Numbered from the stretch's first letter, positions 24,713 through 31,636 are shown. The stretch: 45,645 bases of DNA from a virus (IMGVR_UViG_3300025087_000124:1-45645), one strand, 5' to 3'. A program made the numbers and translations. The notes: a model not told the origin generated them from the sequence alone.

Positions 24713-25234
24713 TTATTTCTTAGATATTAAATTAGGATTCTCATAAATATTGCCCAACACCTCAAACTCTTCTCCATTATGTACGGTATCTAAAGCAAAT
24801 TCATCATCTTCTTCACAAAACCACTTCAAAAGATAAGAAACTCTTAGTTCATCAAACACAATTTCCCCAGTTCTAATAGTTTCAACATTCTCGAAACTAA
24901 AGATTATTCCCTCCTTATAAACGCCGACACCATTTAGAAACCTTATCCGTATAACATCTCCTTCATACACCTTTACTCCATTCTTATCCTTTAACCCTGT
25001 GTATTGCATAACAACTATCTTTGGGTTGTTTAAGAACTCTCCAAAGGAACGATTAGGCATCTGGTTTTCCCAATCACAATCTTTTCTATAAAAGTCAACC
25101 TCCTGTCCGTGATTGTCAACCCACTTTTTGACAACCTCAGAATCATCATCAACAAAGCCGTCATACATATATTGTATGTCCATAATCATTCTTTTTTGCC
25201 CTTTGTTCCATGCCCTAAATTTTATGTTTCTCAT
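24713..25234 (-). CDS. YopX family protein
   Basis: 173 residues. The YopX signature is clear: MRNIKFRAWNKGQKRMIMDI at the start, then VVMQYTGLKDKNGVKVYEGD with VIRIRF, GEIVFDELRVSYLLKWFCEE, and FEVLGNIYENPNLI at the end. YopX proteins are small beta-barrel-like proteins common in phages of several bacterial phyla; their function is unknown. It lies among small accessory genes. Confidence 0.85.
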   Translation of the reverse strand: MRNIKFRAWNKGQKRMIMDIQYMYDGFVDDDSEVVKKWVDNHGQEVDFYRKDCDWENQMPNRSFGEFLNNPKIVVMQYTGLKDKNGVKVYEGDVIRIRFLNGVGVYKEGIIFSFENVETIRTGEIVFDELRVSYLLKWFCEEDDEFALDTVHNGEEFEVLGNIYENPNLISKK

Positions 25235-25268
25235 TTCTTTATTAGAAAAGTTAGTTTAAATACTTTAG

Positions 25269-25391
25269 TCAAAATAGAATTATATATATCAAAATCATTT
25301 CCTCCATTATTGAAAAATAGTTATCTTTTTCCTTGTATCCTATGTTCGCAAGGGTCGTTGGACTCGGAAGTTTCGTTATTTTCTTGTCCAT
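25269..25391 (-). CDS. Possible small ORF, 40 residues
   Basis: A short reading frame from the ATG at 25389-25391 to TGA at 25269-25271: MDKKITKLPSPTTLANIGYK followed by a charged stretch and a hydrophobic end (MILIYIILF). Its ATG directly follows the stop of the metallopeptidase-like gene (TAAATG), the same junction as at 44891-44894. It fills most of an otherwise empty 157-nt gap. No family; a C-terminal membrane segment is possible. Confidence 0.4.
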   Translation of the reverse strand: MDKKITKLPSPTTLANIGYKEKDNYFSIMEEMILIYIILF

Positions 25392-25757
25392 TTATTTTCT
25401 AGTTAATTTAATTGTTTCTAATGCCCGAACTATTGCTTCAATCGAGTGTGCGTATACTTCGTCCTTAGTCTCTTCTTTGATGTACTCCCATATAAAATTG
25501 ATGGCGTGTACCGCCTCATGAGCCAAAACAGAGTATTTCACTTTAACTCCCTTCCTAATCCAGATAACAGGGTGAAGTCCCCACCTATAAAAGGTAAGTC
25601 CTTGTTGTTGAGTGTTAACCGATGAAAAGTCGAAGTCATCTCCAAAGTATCCCAAGACATATTTCCTTATATACTCCTCATCACAAATAAAAAGATAAAC
25701 CTTATACTGGTCGTTCAGAATAGTAACCTCTACTTCTTGTATGTGCTTGCTCTTCAT
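25392..25757 (-). CDS. Putative zinc metallopeptidase-like phage protein (HEAVH)
   Basis: 121 residues. KVKYSVLAHEAVHAINFIWE contains HExxH, and TKDEVYAHSIEAIVRALETI follows with an acidic residue suited as a third zinc ligand. GLHPVIWIRKG precedes it. Similar short HExxH proteins occur in many phages and conjugative elements; substrates are unknown. The AT-rich upstream sequence (TTTAATTAAAGTAAATAGAAC) lacks a Shine-Dalgarno site. Confidence 0.65.
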   Translation of the reverse strand: MKSKHIQEVEVTILNDQYKVYLFICDEEYIRKYVLGYFGDDFDFSSVNTQQQGLTFYRWGLHPVIWIRKGVKVKYSVLAHEAVHAINFIWEYIKEETKDEVYAHSIEAIVRALETIKLTRK

Positions 25758-25769
25758 GTTCTATTTACT

Positions 25770-25955
25770 TTAATTAAAATAACTAATTATCCTCCACTTA
25801 ATCTGTAACCAAATCCACTTAACCTTCAAAAATAGTAGTCGTTTATCTTTATAGTTAGGGTGCTCTAGTGATGTACTGTTATACGCCATTATCTCTGTAA
25901 TATCACCTATATACTTCCCCCTCTGTTGTTGTGTTAATTTACTAAACCAATTCAT
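25770..25955 (-). CDS. Small basic protein of unknown function
   Basis: 61 residues: MNWFSKLTQQQRGKYIGDIT and then a Trp-rich end (FLKVKWIWLQIKWRIISYFN) that could lie on a membrane surface as an amphipathic helix. No family recognised. It lies between the metallopeptidase-like gene and the first of two related zinc-ribbon/acidic proteins. Confidence 0.5.
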   Translation of the reverse strand: MNWFSKLTQQQRGKYIGDITEIMAYNSTSLEHPNYKDKRLLFLKVKWIWLQIKWRIISYFN

Positions 25956-25961
25956 ACTTAT

Positions 25962-26468
25962 TTACTTTAATTTAGATAACCATTCTTTGTAGCACACATC
26001 CCAAAGCCCTTTGCTACCATAGTCGTTATATAGACACATATCTTCGTCATCGAATAACTTCTCTACTTCTTCTAATGCTTTTTTCCTCTCTCTTTCTAGT
26101 AGGGATTGAACTTTGTCTACAACTTCTAGCAATCCTTTGTTTGTTCGCAACTGTTCTCCAAATTTATTAACTAAATAGTTTGTAAAATCCTCCCTACTCC
26201 AATCTGCCCCATTCCAATCTTCTATATTAGTATCAACTTCGGGAGTATGGAGCTTCTTATACAGTCCTCTCGATAGTATAAAGTCCATGGTTTCCTCTGC
26301 GTGTTGAAAATCTCTATCACTTTCTATATTAGTATCTGGTTCAACTTCAAGTTCTTCTGACAGCACTTTTCCACAGTCTATACATTTAGTGATGTTTGGG
26401 TTTTTACCTTCCCCTGTCCAATACACTAGTGTTTGTGTGCATCTTAAATGTTTACATTCTTCTTTCAT
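25962..26468 (-). CDS. Acidic protein with N-terminal zinc ribbon, related to next gene
   Basis: 168 residues. The N-terminus CKHLRC...TKCIDCGKVL is a zinc-ribbon-like set of four cysteines with a His. A module EVEPDTNIESD (with a second EVDTNIED further on) is shared with the gene 26471-27004 (EVKPDTNMEKK), as is a helical stretch LLERERKKALEEVEKLF. It ends CYKEWLSKLK. The function is unknown. The repeated linker suggests that parts were duplicated or exchanged between neighbours. Confidence 0.55.
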   Translation of the reverse strand: MKEECKHLRCTQTLVYWTGEGKNPNITKCIDCGKVLSEELEVEPDTNIESDRDFQHAEETMDFILSRGLYKKLHTPEVDTNIEDWNGADWSREDFTNYLVNKFGEQLRTNKGLLEVVDKVQSLLERERKKALEEVEKLFDDEDMCLYNDYGSKGLWDVCYKEWLSKLK

Positions 26469-26470
26469 TT

Positions 26471-27004
26471 CTATTTAGTCTTAAAATTAGATAGTTCTTT
26501 CTCAATATATCTTATATTTATTAAATTCAATTCCAAGTGTTCTGTGTTTTTGTGAGACATATTCTTTAACACCTCTTCTAATGTTTTCTTACGCTCCTCT
26601 AAAAGTAATTTATCTACTTCTGATTGAGTGTAGAGTTTCTCTACCAATTCTAATTCAACTTCTGTATATATTTGACCGCTTTCTTCACAATAATAAGTTA
26701 TCCCATCATCTGGCATTTCGTCTGCATCCATCTTTCTAACTTTAACATCTATTCCATTATCATTTACAGTTGCTCGTATATTATATTCTTCTTTCTTTTC
26801 CATATTAGTATCTGGTTTAACCTCAAAAACATCATTCAATAAGTCCGATACAAAATCATATAAATCATCATATATAACCTCTACCCCGTTATTATTCTTA
26901 TAGCTAATCTCTATACTATCCTCACTATCCATTCCATAACTAATTCTGCCTATTAGCGAATTGATTATCATATCAATTTTACTTTTCTTTACTTCTTCTT
27001 TCAT
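26471..27004 (-). CDS. Acidic protein sharing modules with the neighbouring gene
   Basis: 177 residues: MKEEVKKSKIDMIINSLIGR, IEISYKNNNGVEVIYDDLYD, FEVKPDTNMEKKEEYNIRAT, ITYYCEESGQIYTEVELELV and LLLEERKKTLEEVLKNM. It shares its first codons, the PDTN linker and the KK-x-LEEV helix with 25962-26468. The sequence around its start (GACTAAATAGAAATGAAAGA) is identical to that of the neighbour. No known family. Confidence 0.55.
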   Translation of the reverse strand: MKEEVKKSKIDMIINSLIGRISYGMDSEDSIEISYKNNNGVEVIYDDLYDFVSDLLNDVFEVKPDTNMEKKEEYNIRATVNDNGIDVKVRKMDADEMPDDGITYYCEESGQIYTEVELELVEKLYTQSEVDKLLLEERKKTLEEVLKNMSHKNTEHLELNLINIRYIEKELSNFKTK

Positions 27005-27010
27005 TTCTAT

Positions 27011-27613
27011 TTAGTCTTTAGATTTTAGATACTTACTCACTGCACTAAAAAACCAGTTATAATCAGTTCCTTTAGGATACTTTTTTCTTACTGCTTTCTT
27101 AAATTCACTTAATGTCCCTCTAAAGCACCCTGCACACACCATACCGTCTGATTTAGTGATAGTTATATATCTATTTTCTCCAAGAGGACCAATCTGCAAG
27201 CATCCTTTAGTCGTTTTAATAACAGCATCACCATAGACCCTAGCCTTACCAGAGACCTCAGCATTACCAGAGACCCTAGCCTTACCAGAGACCTCAGCAT
27301 CACCATAGACCTCAGCATTACCATAGACCCTAGCATAACCATAGACCTCAGCATTACCATAGACCCTAGCATAACCATAGACCCAAGCATTACCAGAGAC
27401 CCCAGCATAACCATAGACCTCAGCATTACCAGAGACCCCAGCATAACCATAGACCCAAGCATTACCATCTTCCGAAAGGTTCTCCTTTTTCTCTATATAA
27501 CCACCCTTATCTCCTTTGCTTACATTCCCGAAATCCATAAGTGCTTGAATACGGTAGAGTTTCAGTTCTCCATACTCTTTGTATTCATTTTTTAATAATT
27601 TGTATTTCTTCAT
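27011..27613 (-). CDS. Hexapeptide-repeat (left-handed beta-helix-like) phage protein
   Basis: 200 residues. The N-terminal part (KLLKNEYKEYGELKLYRIQA, then KGDKGGYIEKKENL) is a conserved leader seen in phage proteins of this type. Residues 51-132 are 13-14 tandem six-residue units of the form (N/Y/D/K)-A-x-V-(Y/S)-G, expected to wind into a prism-shaped beta helix. Residues 133-200 (CLQIGPLGENRYITITKSDG, CAGCFRGTLSEFKKAVRKKY) form a cap domain. The function is unknown. Copy number can change by slippage because the DNA repeats every 18 bp. Confidence 0.7.
   Translation of the reverse strand: MKKYKLLKNEYKEYGELKLYRIQALMDFGNVSKGDKGGYIEKKENLSEDGNAWVYGYAGVSGNAEVYGYAGVSGNAWVYGYARVYGNAEVYGYARVYGNAEVYGDAEVSGKARVSGNAEVSGKARVYGDAVIKTTKGCLQIGPLGENRYITITKSDGMVCAGCFRGTLSEFKKAVRKKYPKGTDYNWFFSAVSKYLKSKD
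27218..27463 (-). repeat. 18-bp tandem repeats encoding hexapeptides
   Basis: About 13.5 units of 18 bp with alternating variants such as AGCATTACCATAGACCCT on the plus strand. The variation is organised (Y/S and N/Y/D/K switch by one or two bases), so units appear to have been copied in blocks. A second reading frame also stays open through the repeat because 18 is a multiple of 3. Confidence 0.85.
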
Positions 27614-27637
27614 ATGCTTATACCCTACTTGTTAAAA

Positions 27638-27856
27638 TTAAACTAACAATATCTTTAATACAATTACAAACACTACACAAAACAAAACTCCTACCCATAT
27701 TCCATTTATCATTCCCCTTGCATATTCAGTTTCTGTCTTTTCACCTAATTGTAATACCCTATCTTCTAATTCTCTTTTAGAGTACTTTCTAGGTTCAGAT
27801 GTTGTTGCAAAATAATATGTTCCTCTATCAGTTAGCTCTCTATAATTTGGTGTCAT
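27638..27856 (-). CDS. Small tail-anchored membrane protein
   Basis: 72 residues. The N-terminal 45 are polar and helical (EPRKYSKRELEDRVLQLGEK); the C-terminus GIWVGVLFCVVFVIVLKILL is one clear membrane segment. The start is preceded by the TATAGTTATAATTTA-type motif. No family. It may sit at the host membrane among other envelope-directed proteins. Confidence 0.55.
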   Translation of the reverse strand: MTPNYRELTDRGTYYFATTSEPRKYSKRELEDRVLQLGEKTETEYARGMINGIWVGVLFCVVFVIVLKILLV

Positions 27857-27863
27857 CTCTTAC

Positions 27864-27878
27864 TATAGTTATAATTTA
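27864..27878 (-). promoter_or_regulatory. 15-nt repeated start-region motif, copy 1
   Basis: TATAGTTATAATTTA (plus strand) lies 7 nt upstream of the ATG at 27854-27856. It is identical to 32460-32474, which lies 6 nt upstream of another start. It could be a promoter -10 region or a translation signal. Confidence 0.4.
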
Positions 27879-27879
27879 A

Positions 27880-28143
27880 TTAGGTTGAAATAGGAATGAT
27901 GACGCATCTGAAACGACCTTCTGTTGGAAAAGCTTTGCCACAATCTTCGCAATACGGCATAGAATAATTTTTATTCTTTCCTCCTATTCTTTCCCCGTCA
28001 ACAAGTGCGTATTGTTTATTCCTATGCTGACATACTTCCCTTTTGATTGAAGGTTTTACTTTGATACCGAAAGTCTTCGCACTCTCCCAAATTTTCAAAT
28101 ACCCGTTTACTGTCTTTTCTATTTTCTTTACTGATGCTTCCAT
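27880..28143 (-). CDS. Small zinc-ribbon-like protein
   Basis: 87 residues. A helical N-terminus (VKKIEKTVNGYLKIWESAKT) is followed by EVCQHRNKQYALVDG and YSMPYCEDCGKAFP, giving C-x-H ... C-x2-C, a likely metal site. The family is not recognised. It lies between two small genes and was read from the only good ATG. Confidence 0.5.
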   Translation of the reverse strand: MEASVKKIEKTVNGYLKIWESAKTFGIKVKPSIKREVCQHRNKQYALVDGERIGGKNKNYSMPYCEDCGKAFPTEGRFRCVIIPIST

Positions 28144-28149
28144 AGTTAG

Positions 28150-28332
28150 TTAGATTTTTAATTTTAAAACTTCGACCAAATCCTCTAAGAACTCTAGTTC
28201 GTGATTAAGTGTTGCTACCTGACCGTCTCTAAATAAACTACCACCAATGCCAAGCGCCATCTCCTTCAAATCTTTTACTAGCCTTTTTACCATTTTAATT
28301 CTACCTTCAACTAACCCTATTACTTTTTCCAT
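28150..28332 (-). CDS. Small helical protein of unknown function
   Basis: 60 residues, nearly all amphipathic helix: MEKVIGLVEGRIKMVKRLVK, ATLNHELEFLEDLVEVLKLK. No membrane segment. It is the first gene after the structured element 28355-28541, so any regulation by that RNA would act on it first. Confidence 0.5.
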   Translation of the reverse strand: MEKVIGLVEGRIKMVKRLVKDLKEMALGIGGSLFRDGQVATLNHELEFLEDLVEVLKLKI

Positions 28333-28354
28333 TTTAAGTATATCGATAAATTTA

Positions 28355-28541
28355 AATTAACTAACAGTAGGGAGCAACCTAGGGTCGAACCTCAGAGTCT
28401 CCTTCGATATTTACGGATTACCCGCCCACTCACCCCGAAGGGCTTTCGGTTTACGGCTATTTCCCTGCACTCCCTGTTGCTACTAGGATTCAATCCATTC
28501 GCCTCTCGGTACTGTAGCCAACCCCCTACTGTTAATCAATT
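28355..28541 (-). ncRNA. Candidate structured RNA with an 18-bp closing helix
   Basis: The arms 28355-28372 and 28524-28541 pair over 18 consecutive bases. Read on the minus strand, 5' AATTGATTAACAGTAGGG pairs with CCCTACTGTTAGTTAATT, including two G-U pairs. The interior is far more GC-rich than its surroundings. It has further helices: AGCAAC/GTTGCT stacked beside the closing helix, GGAT/ATCC with a 3-nt loop, CCC-TTCG-GGG (UUCG tetraloop) or the alternative CCGAA/TTCGG, and GGCTA/TAGCC. CCGTAAA occurs twice. No open reading frame fills the gap. The left (3') end lies 22 nt before the start of 28150-28332, and the right (5') end touches the glucosaminidase stop. I found no tRNA that fits. 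Family unknown. Confidence 0.6.
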
Positions 28542-29280
28542 ATTTAAAAGATCCAATTATACTATTAACCCCTATTACCCATTCTTTGTGGAAATTATAA
28601 CCCCTACTTGCCATGTCCTGTGCAGTGGTCTTTCCATAACCCTGTCTCTTATAAGCATCTAATATCTTCTCAGTGGTTTCTTTAAAAGAACCCTCATAAT
28701 TTCCAACCTTTCCGCTATCAGTGTACCCATATCCAAAACAGTTGCCCTTGTTCATACAATAATAGCTTTTGCCCCAACCCGATTCTTTAGCCATAACCGC
28801 AAGTACCAACTTAGCGTTCAAATTCCTTTTCTTTGCCTCACTGTATACAAATGCTATCTTAGATCTACCAAAGGGGCTTCCTGCCCTACCGTAGCCCTCT
28901 AGAATTGATCTTAGATCGCTATCAGATTTGCCAACCTTAGAAACCAACTCTTTCTTGCTAACAATCTCATTCTTACCCTCAATAACACCATCCGAAACCC
29001 TGCCGACTCTAAACGGTTCTTCATTACTTGTAATCTGTGGCTTGAGGTAACTGTTGATTTTTTCGTCAACAATATCTCGTTTAAACCCCTGCACCTCTTT
29101 TTGAGATTTAGATATCTCCTCATAATACCCATATATTGTCCTTGCATGACTGTATGAAAATAAAATTATTCCTAAAGTAACAACTAACACTATCCTACTT
29201 GCCTTTTCAAAACTTATCTCACCATCCTTTATGTTTATAATCTTCACTCTAGCAGTACTTAATTTATATCTTACCCCCAT
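28540..29280 (-). CDS. Membrane-anchored glucosaminidase/lysozyme-like protein
   Basis: 246 residues. VLVVTLGIILFSYSHARTIY at about residues 31-50 is a membrane anchor. A spacer of about 80 residues follows, then the catalytic domain: GSPFGRSKIAFVYSEAKKRN, LNAKLVLAVMAKESGWGKSY with the catalytic Glu in KESGWG, and NCFGYG, the signature of the glucosaminidase (GH73-like) fold. It cuts peptidoglycan glycan strands from the outer face of the membrane. It is far from the lysis genes, so a role in entry, envelope remodelling or exclusion of other phages is possible. Confidence 0.75.
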   Translation of the reverse strand: MGVRYKLSTARVKIINIKDGEISFEKASRIVLVVTLGIILFSYSHARTIYGYYEEISKSQKEVQGFKRDIVDEKINSYLKPQITSNEEPFRVGRVSDGVIEGKNEIVSKKELVSKVGKSDSDLRSILEGYGRAGSPFGRSKIAFVYSEAKKRNLNAKLVLAVMAKESGWGKSYYCMNKGNCFGYGYTDSGKVGNYEGSFKETTEKILDAYKRQGYGKTTAQDMASRGYNFHKEWVIGVNSIIGSFK

Positions 29281-29308
29281 GTTAGTATATATTAACTAAG
29301 ATGTCAAG

Positions 29309-29659
29309 TTAATCAAACTTTCTCTTTAATACACTAGCTATTTCGTCCATTTTAAAGTTGTAGTAAGTTCTCCAGTCCATATCTTTACCCTCTATTCCTT
29401 GTTTCCATATAGAAAATAGAATTGATCGTTGTCTTTGACTCGGAGTTTTACCCTCAAAGTCTGCTTCGTCTTTTGGCACTTCTTCTTCCTGAATCTCTTT
29501 CTCTTTAAATAACAGGTAGCCTTCTTGACCCATTGCGTTTATAAGTTCTAGCTTCTCGGAGTCTGCCATTACTATTGCAGTATGGAAGTTTAATCCAAAG
29601 ATATCGCCTAAAAGTGGTTTTACCGAGGTAAGTTGTGCTTGTACTGTAAATCCCTTCAT
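29309..29659 (-). CDS. Phage protein of unknown function near the annealing protein
   Basis: 116 residues. N-terminal beta part (MKGFTVQAQLTSVKPLLGDI, TAIVMADSEKLELINAMGQE), acidic linker, and helical end KTPSQRQRSILFSIWKQGIE with TYYNFKMDEIASVLKRKF. The end (kTPSQRlR..ly.lw...g...fe.YY...me) is familiar from phage genes next to recombination functions, but I know of no assigned role. It follows the XRE/sigma-like gene directly. Confidence 0.6.
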   Translation of the reverse strand: MKGFTVQAQLTSVKPLLGDIFGLNFHTAIVMADSEKLELINAMGQEGYLLFKEKEIQEEEVPKDEADFEGKTPSQRQRSILFSIWKQGIEGKDMDWRTYYNFKMDEIASVLKRKFD

Positions 29660-30259
29660 TTATATAAAATTGCTCATATTAACTCCATCCACCTTCATTA
29701 AATTTTTTAGCCTGTGTAACCCACGATCTTCTATTTGCCTTACTCTTTCCCTTGTAACTCCAAACTCTTTAGCAACATCCTCAAGTGTTCTGGTTACTCC
29801 GTCCTGCATACCAAACCTCAAAGATAGCACCGCTTTTTCTCTGGTTTGCAATTGGTCAATATACTTATCTACCAACATTTTAGACCCCTCATTGCGATCA
29901 ATTGATTCTATATCCTCTCCATTTGAAAGTAGCAAACTCTCGCTTGACTTCAATGTAAGTGGAGTTATATCAAAAAACACCTCAGATTTAATACCCTTAA
30001 CCTTGTCAACCACCCTTTGGTACAAATCCATTGGAAATATATCCTCTACCGAAACCTCTAGCATATCAGCAATACGGCCTGCCTCATCAGGGGTTGGCAC
30101 TCGTTTTAAGGACTCAAACTCCCCTATTTTTACAATACTCATACCGCAGGCCTCAGACAGTTCCTTTTGAGACATACCAAGCTGTATCCTAACTTTTCTC
30201 ATAGAGGCGTTATATAGACGCCTTTTGATACCGACTTGTAGCTTCTGGTCAATTTCCAT
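29660..30259 (-). CDS. Regulator: XRE helix-turn-helix fused to sigma-70 region 4
   Basis: 199 residues. Residues about 17-75 are an XRE/Cro-type domain (MRKVRIQLGMSQKELSEACG, MSIVKIGEFESLKRVPTPDE, ADMLEVSVEDIFP). Residues about 128-190 are sigma region 4: REKAVLSLRFGMQDGVTRTL, EDVAKEFGVTRERVRQIEDR, GLHRLKNL, the -35-binding helix-turn-helix. There is no region 2, so it cannot open DNA as a sigma factor by itself. It may act as a repressor/activator that contacts polymerase or the host sigma factor to switch early and late transcription. Confidence 0.8.
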   Translation of the reverse strand: MEIDQKLQVGIKRRLYNASMRKVRIQLGMSQKELSEACGMSIVKIGEFESLKRVPTPDEAGRIADMLEVSVEDIFPMDLYQRVVDKVKGIKSEVFFDITPLTLKSSESLLLSNGEDIESIDRNEGSKMLVDKYIDQLQTREKAVLSLRFGMQDGVTRTLEDVAKEFGVTRERVRQIEDRGLHRLKNLMKVDGVNMSNFI

Positions 30260-30452
30260 TCTGTTTTTTACTTTTACTTATTATATAAGACAACTGCAAT
30301 CCAATCCTATCTATTTCTGTTATACGTACCCTTACTTCCAAGCTTTTAATTTCTATAAAAGCACTTGCAAGGGCGGGGAAATCCTCAATTAGTTTTAATT
30401 GCTCCTCGTCAGTAGACTCCTCATATTTTTTTATAAATTCCTTTGGTGTCAT
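30249..30452 (-). CDS. Small helical protein of unknown function
   Basis: 67 residues: MTPKEFIKKYEESTDEEQLK, FIEIKSLEVRVRITEIDRIG. AAGGA lies directly before the ATG, too close for a normal Shine-Dalgarno. It overlaps the annealing protein gene (ATGA) and the XRE/sigma gene (11 nt), so all are co-translated. No family. Confidence 0.5.
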   Translation of the reverse strand: MTPKEFIKKYEESTDEEQLKLIEDFPALASAFIEIKSLEVRVRITEIDRIGLQLSYIISKSKKQNGN

Positions 30453-30964
30453 TCCTTTAATTCAGCTAATAATTTATTTACGTCCCTAAACTTAATATCC
30501 TCAAACTTTTCCAAGTTATGTGCTTTCAACCATTGGTCTGGTAATTCTTTTCTCGACACCAATCCTTCAATCAGTTTCACTTGCTTTTCACTTGCTGGTC
30601 TTTGATCCCAAGGTGTAGTGTTTTGAGCCTTAACAACCTCATCAGCACTTGCAAAACCTTCTACTATTCCAACGCCTAGAAATCCTAAGGCACGTCCAAC
30701 GGCACTTGTTTCGCAGTTTTCCAAAGCACTTGTACTGTTTACTTTACTCTTTGTGTCGTTCCAACTCGCTTGTGAATGGGCTATAAACGGTCTATCGTTT
30801 TCAGTATCATTTGGTTCTACAGTTGCTCGCATAACAACCATATCTGAATCAAGAGGCGACAGTATTTCCGTTACTATATATCCCTTTGGGTAACGCTTAT
30901 GAAACTCCAAAATCCTTTCGTGTACCATTATATATTCCTTGCCCTGTATGTTTATACTTTTCAT
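30449..30964 (-). CDS. Single-strand DNA annealing protein (ERF/Rad52-like)
   Basis: 171 residues. IVTEILSPLDSDMVVMRATV, FIAHSQASWNDTKSKVNSTS, ALENCETSAVGRALGFLGVG and FASADEVVKAQ give the conserved core (S-A-l-E-x-C-E-T-s-A-v-G-R-A-L...gI..g-x-A-S-A-D-E-v) of phage ERF-like annealing proteins. The C-terminal SEKQVKLIEGLVSRKELPDQ...KFRDVNKLL is the usual helical tail. It would anneal complementary strands during phage recombination and circularisation. It is the only clear recombination gene in the window. Confidence 0.75.
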   Translation of the reverse strand: MKSINIQGKEYIMVHERILEFHKRYPKGYIVTEILSPLDSDMVVMRATVEPNDTENDRPFIAHSQASWNDTKSKVNSTSALENCETSAVGRALGFLGVGIVEGFASADEVVKAQNTTPWDQRPASEKQVKLIEGLVSRKELPDQWLKAHNLEKFEDIKFRDVNKLLAELKE

Positions 30965-31263
30965 AACTTGTACTGTATTAATTTAGTTGTCTTGTTGTAC
31001 TGTGTTTTTAATCCGTCTATAGCGTCTTGAGTCCACTTCTTTCTCTCTCCAGCGTCCTTGAAATCCATTGAGTCCTGTAGATTGTGATACACCCTACTTA
31101 CTTCGTTTCTCATTTCTCTTAAAGCCATTGCGTAATCTACAAATGTGGGTTCAGGCATGTGCCTTATAATCGGGCAATGCTCTCCGCACTCGCCACAAAT
31201 ATCTGGCTCAATTATTCTAGCCCCACAACAACCGCTACTCTCCTCGTATAAAAAGTCCATCAT
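30961..31263 (-). CDS. Small Cys-rich (zinc-binding) phage protein
   Basis: 100 residues from the ATG at 31261-31263, which overlaps the upstream stop as ATGA; an ATG 12 nt further upstream is less likely. MMDFLYEESSGCCGARIIEP, DICGECGEHC give CC...C-x2-C-x2-C, a zinc-knuckle pattern common in small phage proteins of the CCGA type. The rest is helical. It is linked to the annealing protein gene by ATGA, so it may be part of a recombination/replication unit; the function is unknown. Confidence 0.6.
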   Translation of the reverse strand: MMDFLYEESSGCCGARIIEPDICGECGEHCPIIRHMPEPTFVDYAMALREMRNEVSRVYHNLQDSMDFKDAGERKKWTQDAIDGLKTQYNKTTKLIQYKL

Positions 31264-31604
31264 TGTAATATACAATTAAAACTTAATTCCTTTACACTAC
31301 ACTTTGGCAAATACCCGTTTACAGACTTAAACTTTTTTACAAACCTCTCTGATCTTCTTAATTGATTTAAAGTATGTTCTAACTCATTCTGTGATATCTC
31401 TCCTTGATTATAAGCGTCTAGGTATAATTTAGTCTGTGAATCTATTTCATCAAGTATTGTATGTCCTTTAATCTGATCCTCTATTCCTTGTATCATATCT
31501 TCTATTGAAGGGTGCTTTCCCAACGGCTTGTATACCGCCTCACCGTGATCTCCAAACCTTCCCTCTAAACTTGATATAATTTCCCTAACTCTTAAATTAC
31601 TCAT
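31260..31604 (-). CDS. First gene of the early operon, function unknown
   Basis: 114 residues, helical: MSNLRVREIISSLEGRFGDH, IQGIEDQIKGHTILDEIDSQ, LDAYNQGEISQNELEHTLNQ. No family. It is the first gene downstream of the promoter at 31637-31665, with AAAGGAT just before the ATG. Its position suggests early expression. Confidence 0.6.
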   Translation of the reverse strand: MSNLRVREIISSLEGRFGDHGEAVYKPLGKHPSIEDMIQGIEDQIKGHTILDEIDSQTKLYLDAYNQGEISQNELEHTLNQLRRSERFVKKFKSVNGYLPKCSVKELSFNCILQ

Positions 31605-31636
31605 ATCCTTTATATGTTTAACTTAACTCTATTGTG

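Noticed and set aside
27218-27463. CRISPR-like array
   Set aside because: The units are contiguous 18-bp coding repeats with no spacers.
27163-27468. 101-residue frame reading MVMLGSMVMLRS repeats
   Set aside because: It is the second open frame of the 18-bp repeat in the hexapeptide-repeat gene, kept open by periodicity; its low-complexity product is not credible.
28368-28530. Possible tRNA or tandem tRNAs (TTCGA loop, 7-bp ends)
   Set aside because: I tried several acceptor choices on both strands. No arrangement gives a proper T arm next to the acceptor together with D and anticodon arms, so it is listed only as a structured RNA.
28355-28541. Small group I intron or inverted-repeat mobile element
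   Set aside because: The P, Q, R and S core strings are not convincingly present and the element does not interrupt a gene. No target-site duplication was seen beyond the arms.
29284-29307. TTGACA plus TATACT promoter before the glucosaminidase gene
   Set aside because: The two boxes are only 12 nt apart; with a normal 17-nt spacing the -10 is poor and overlaps the start codon.
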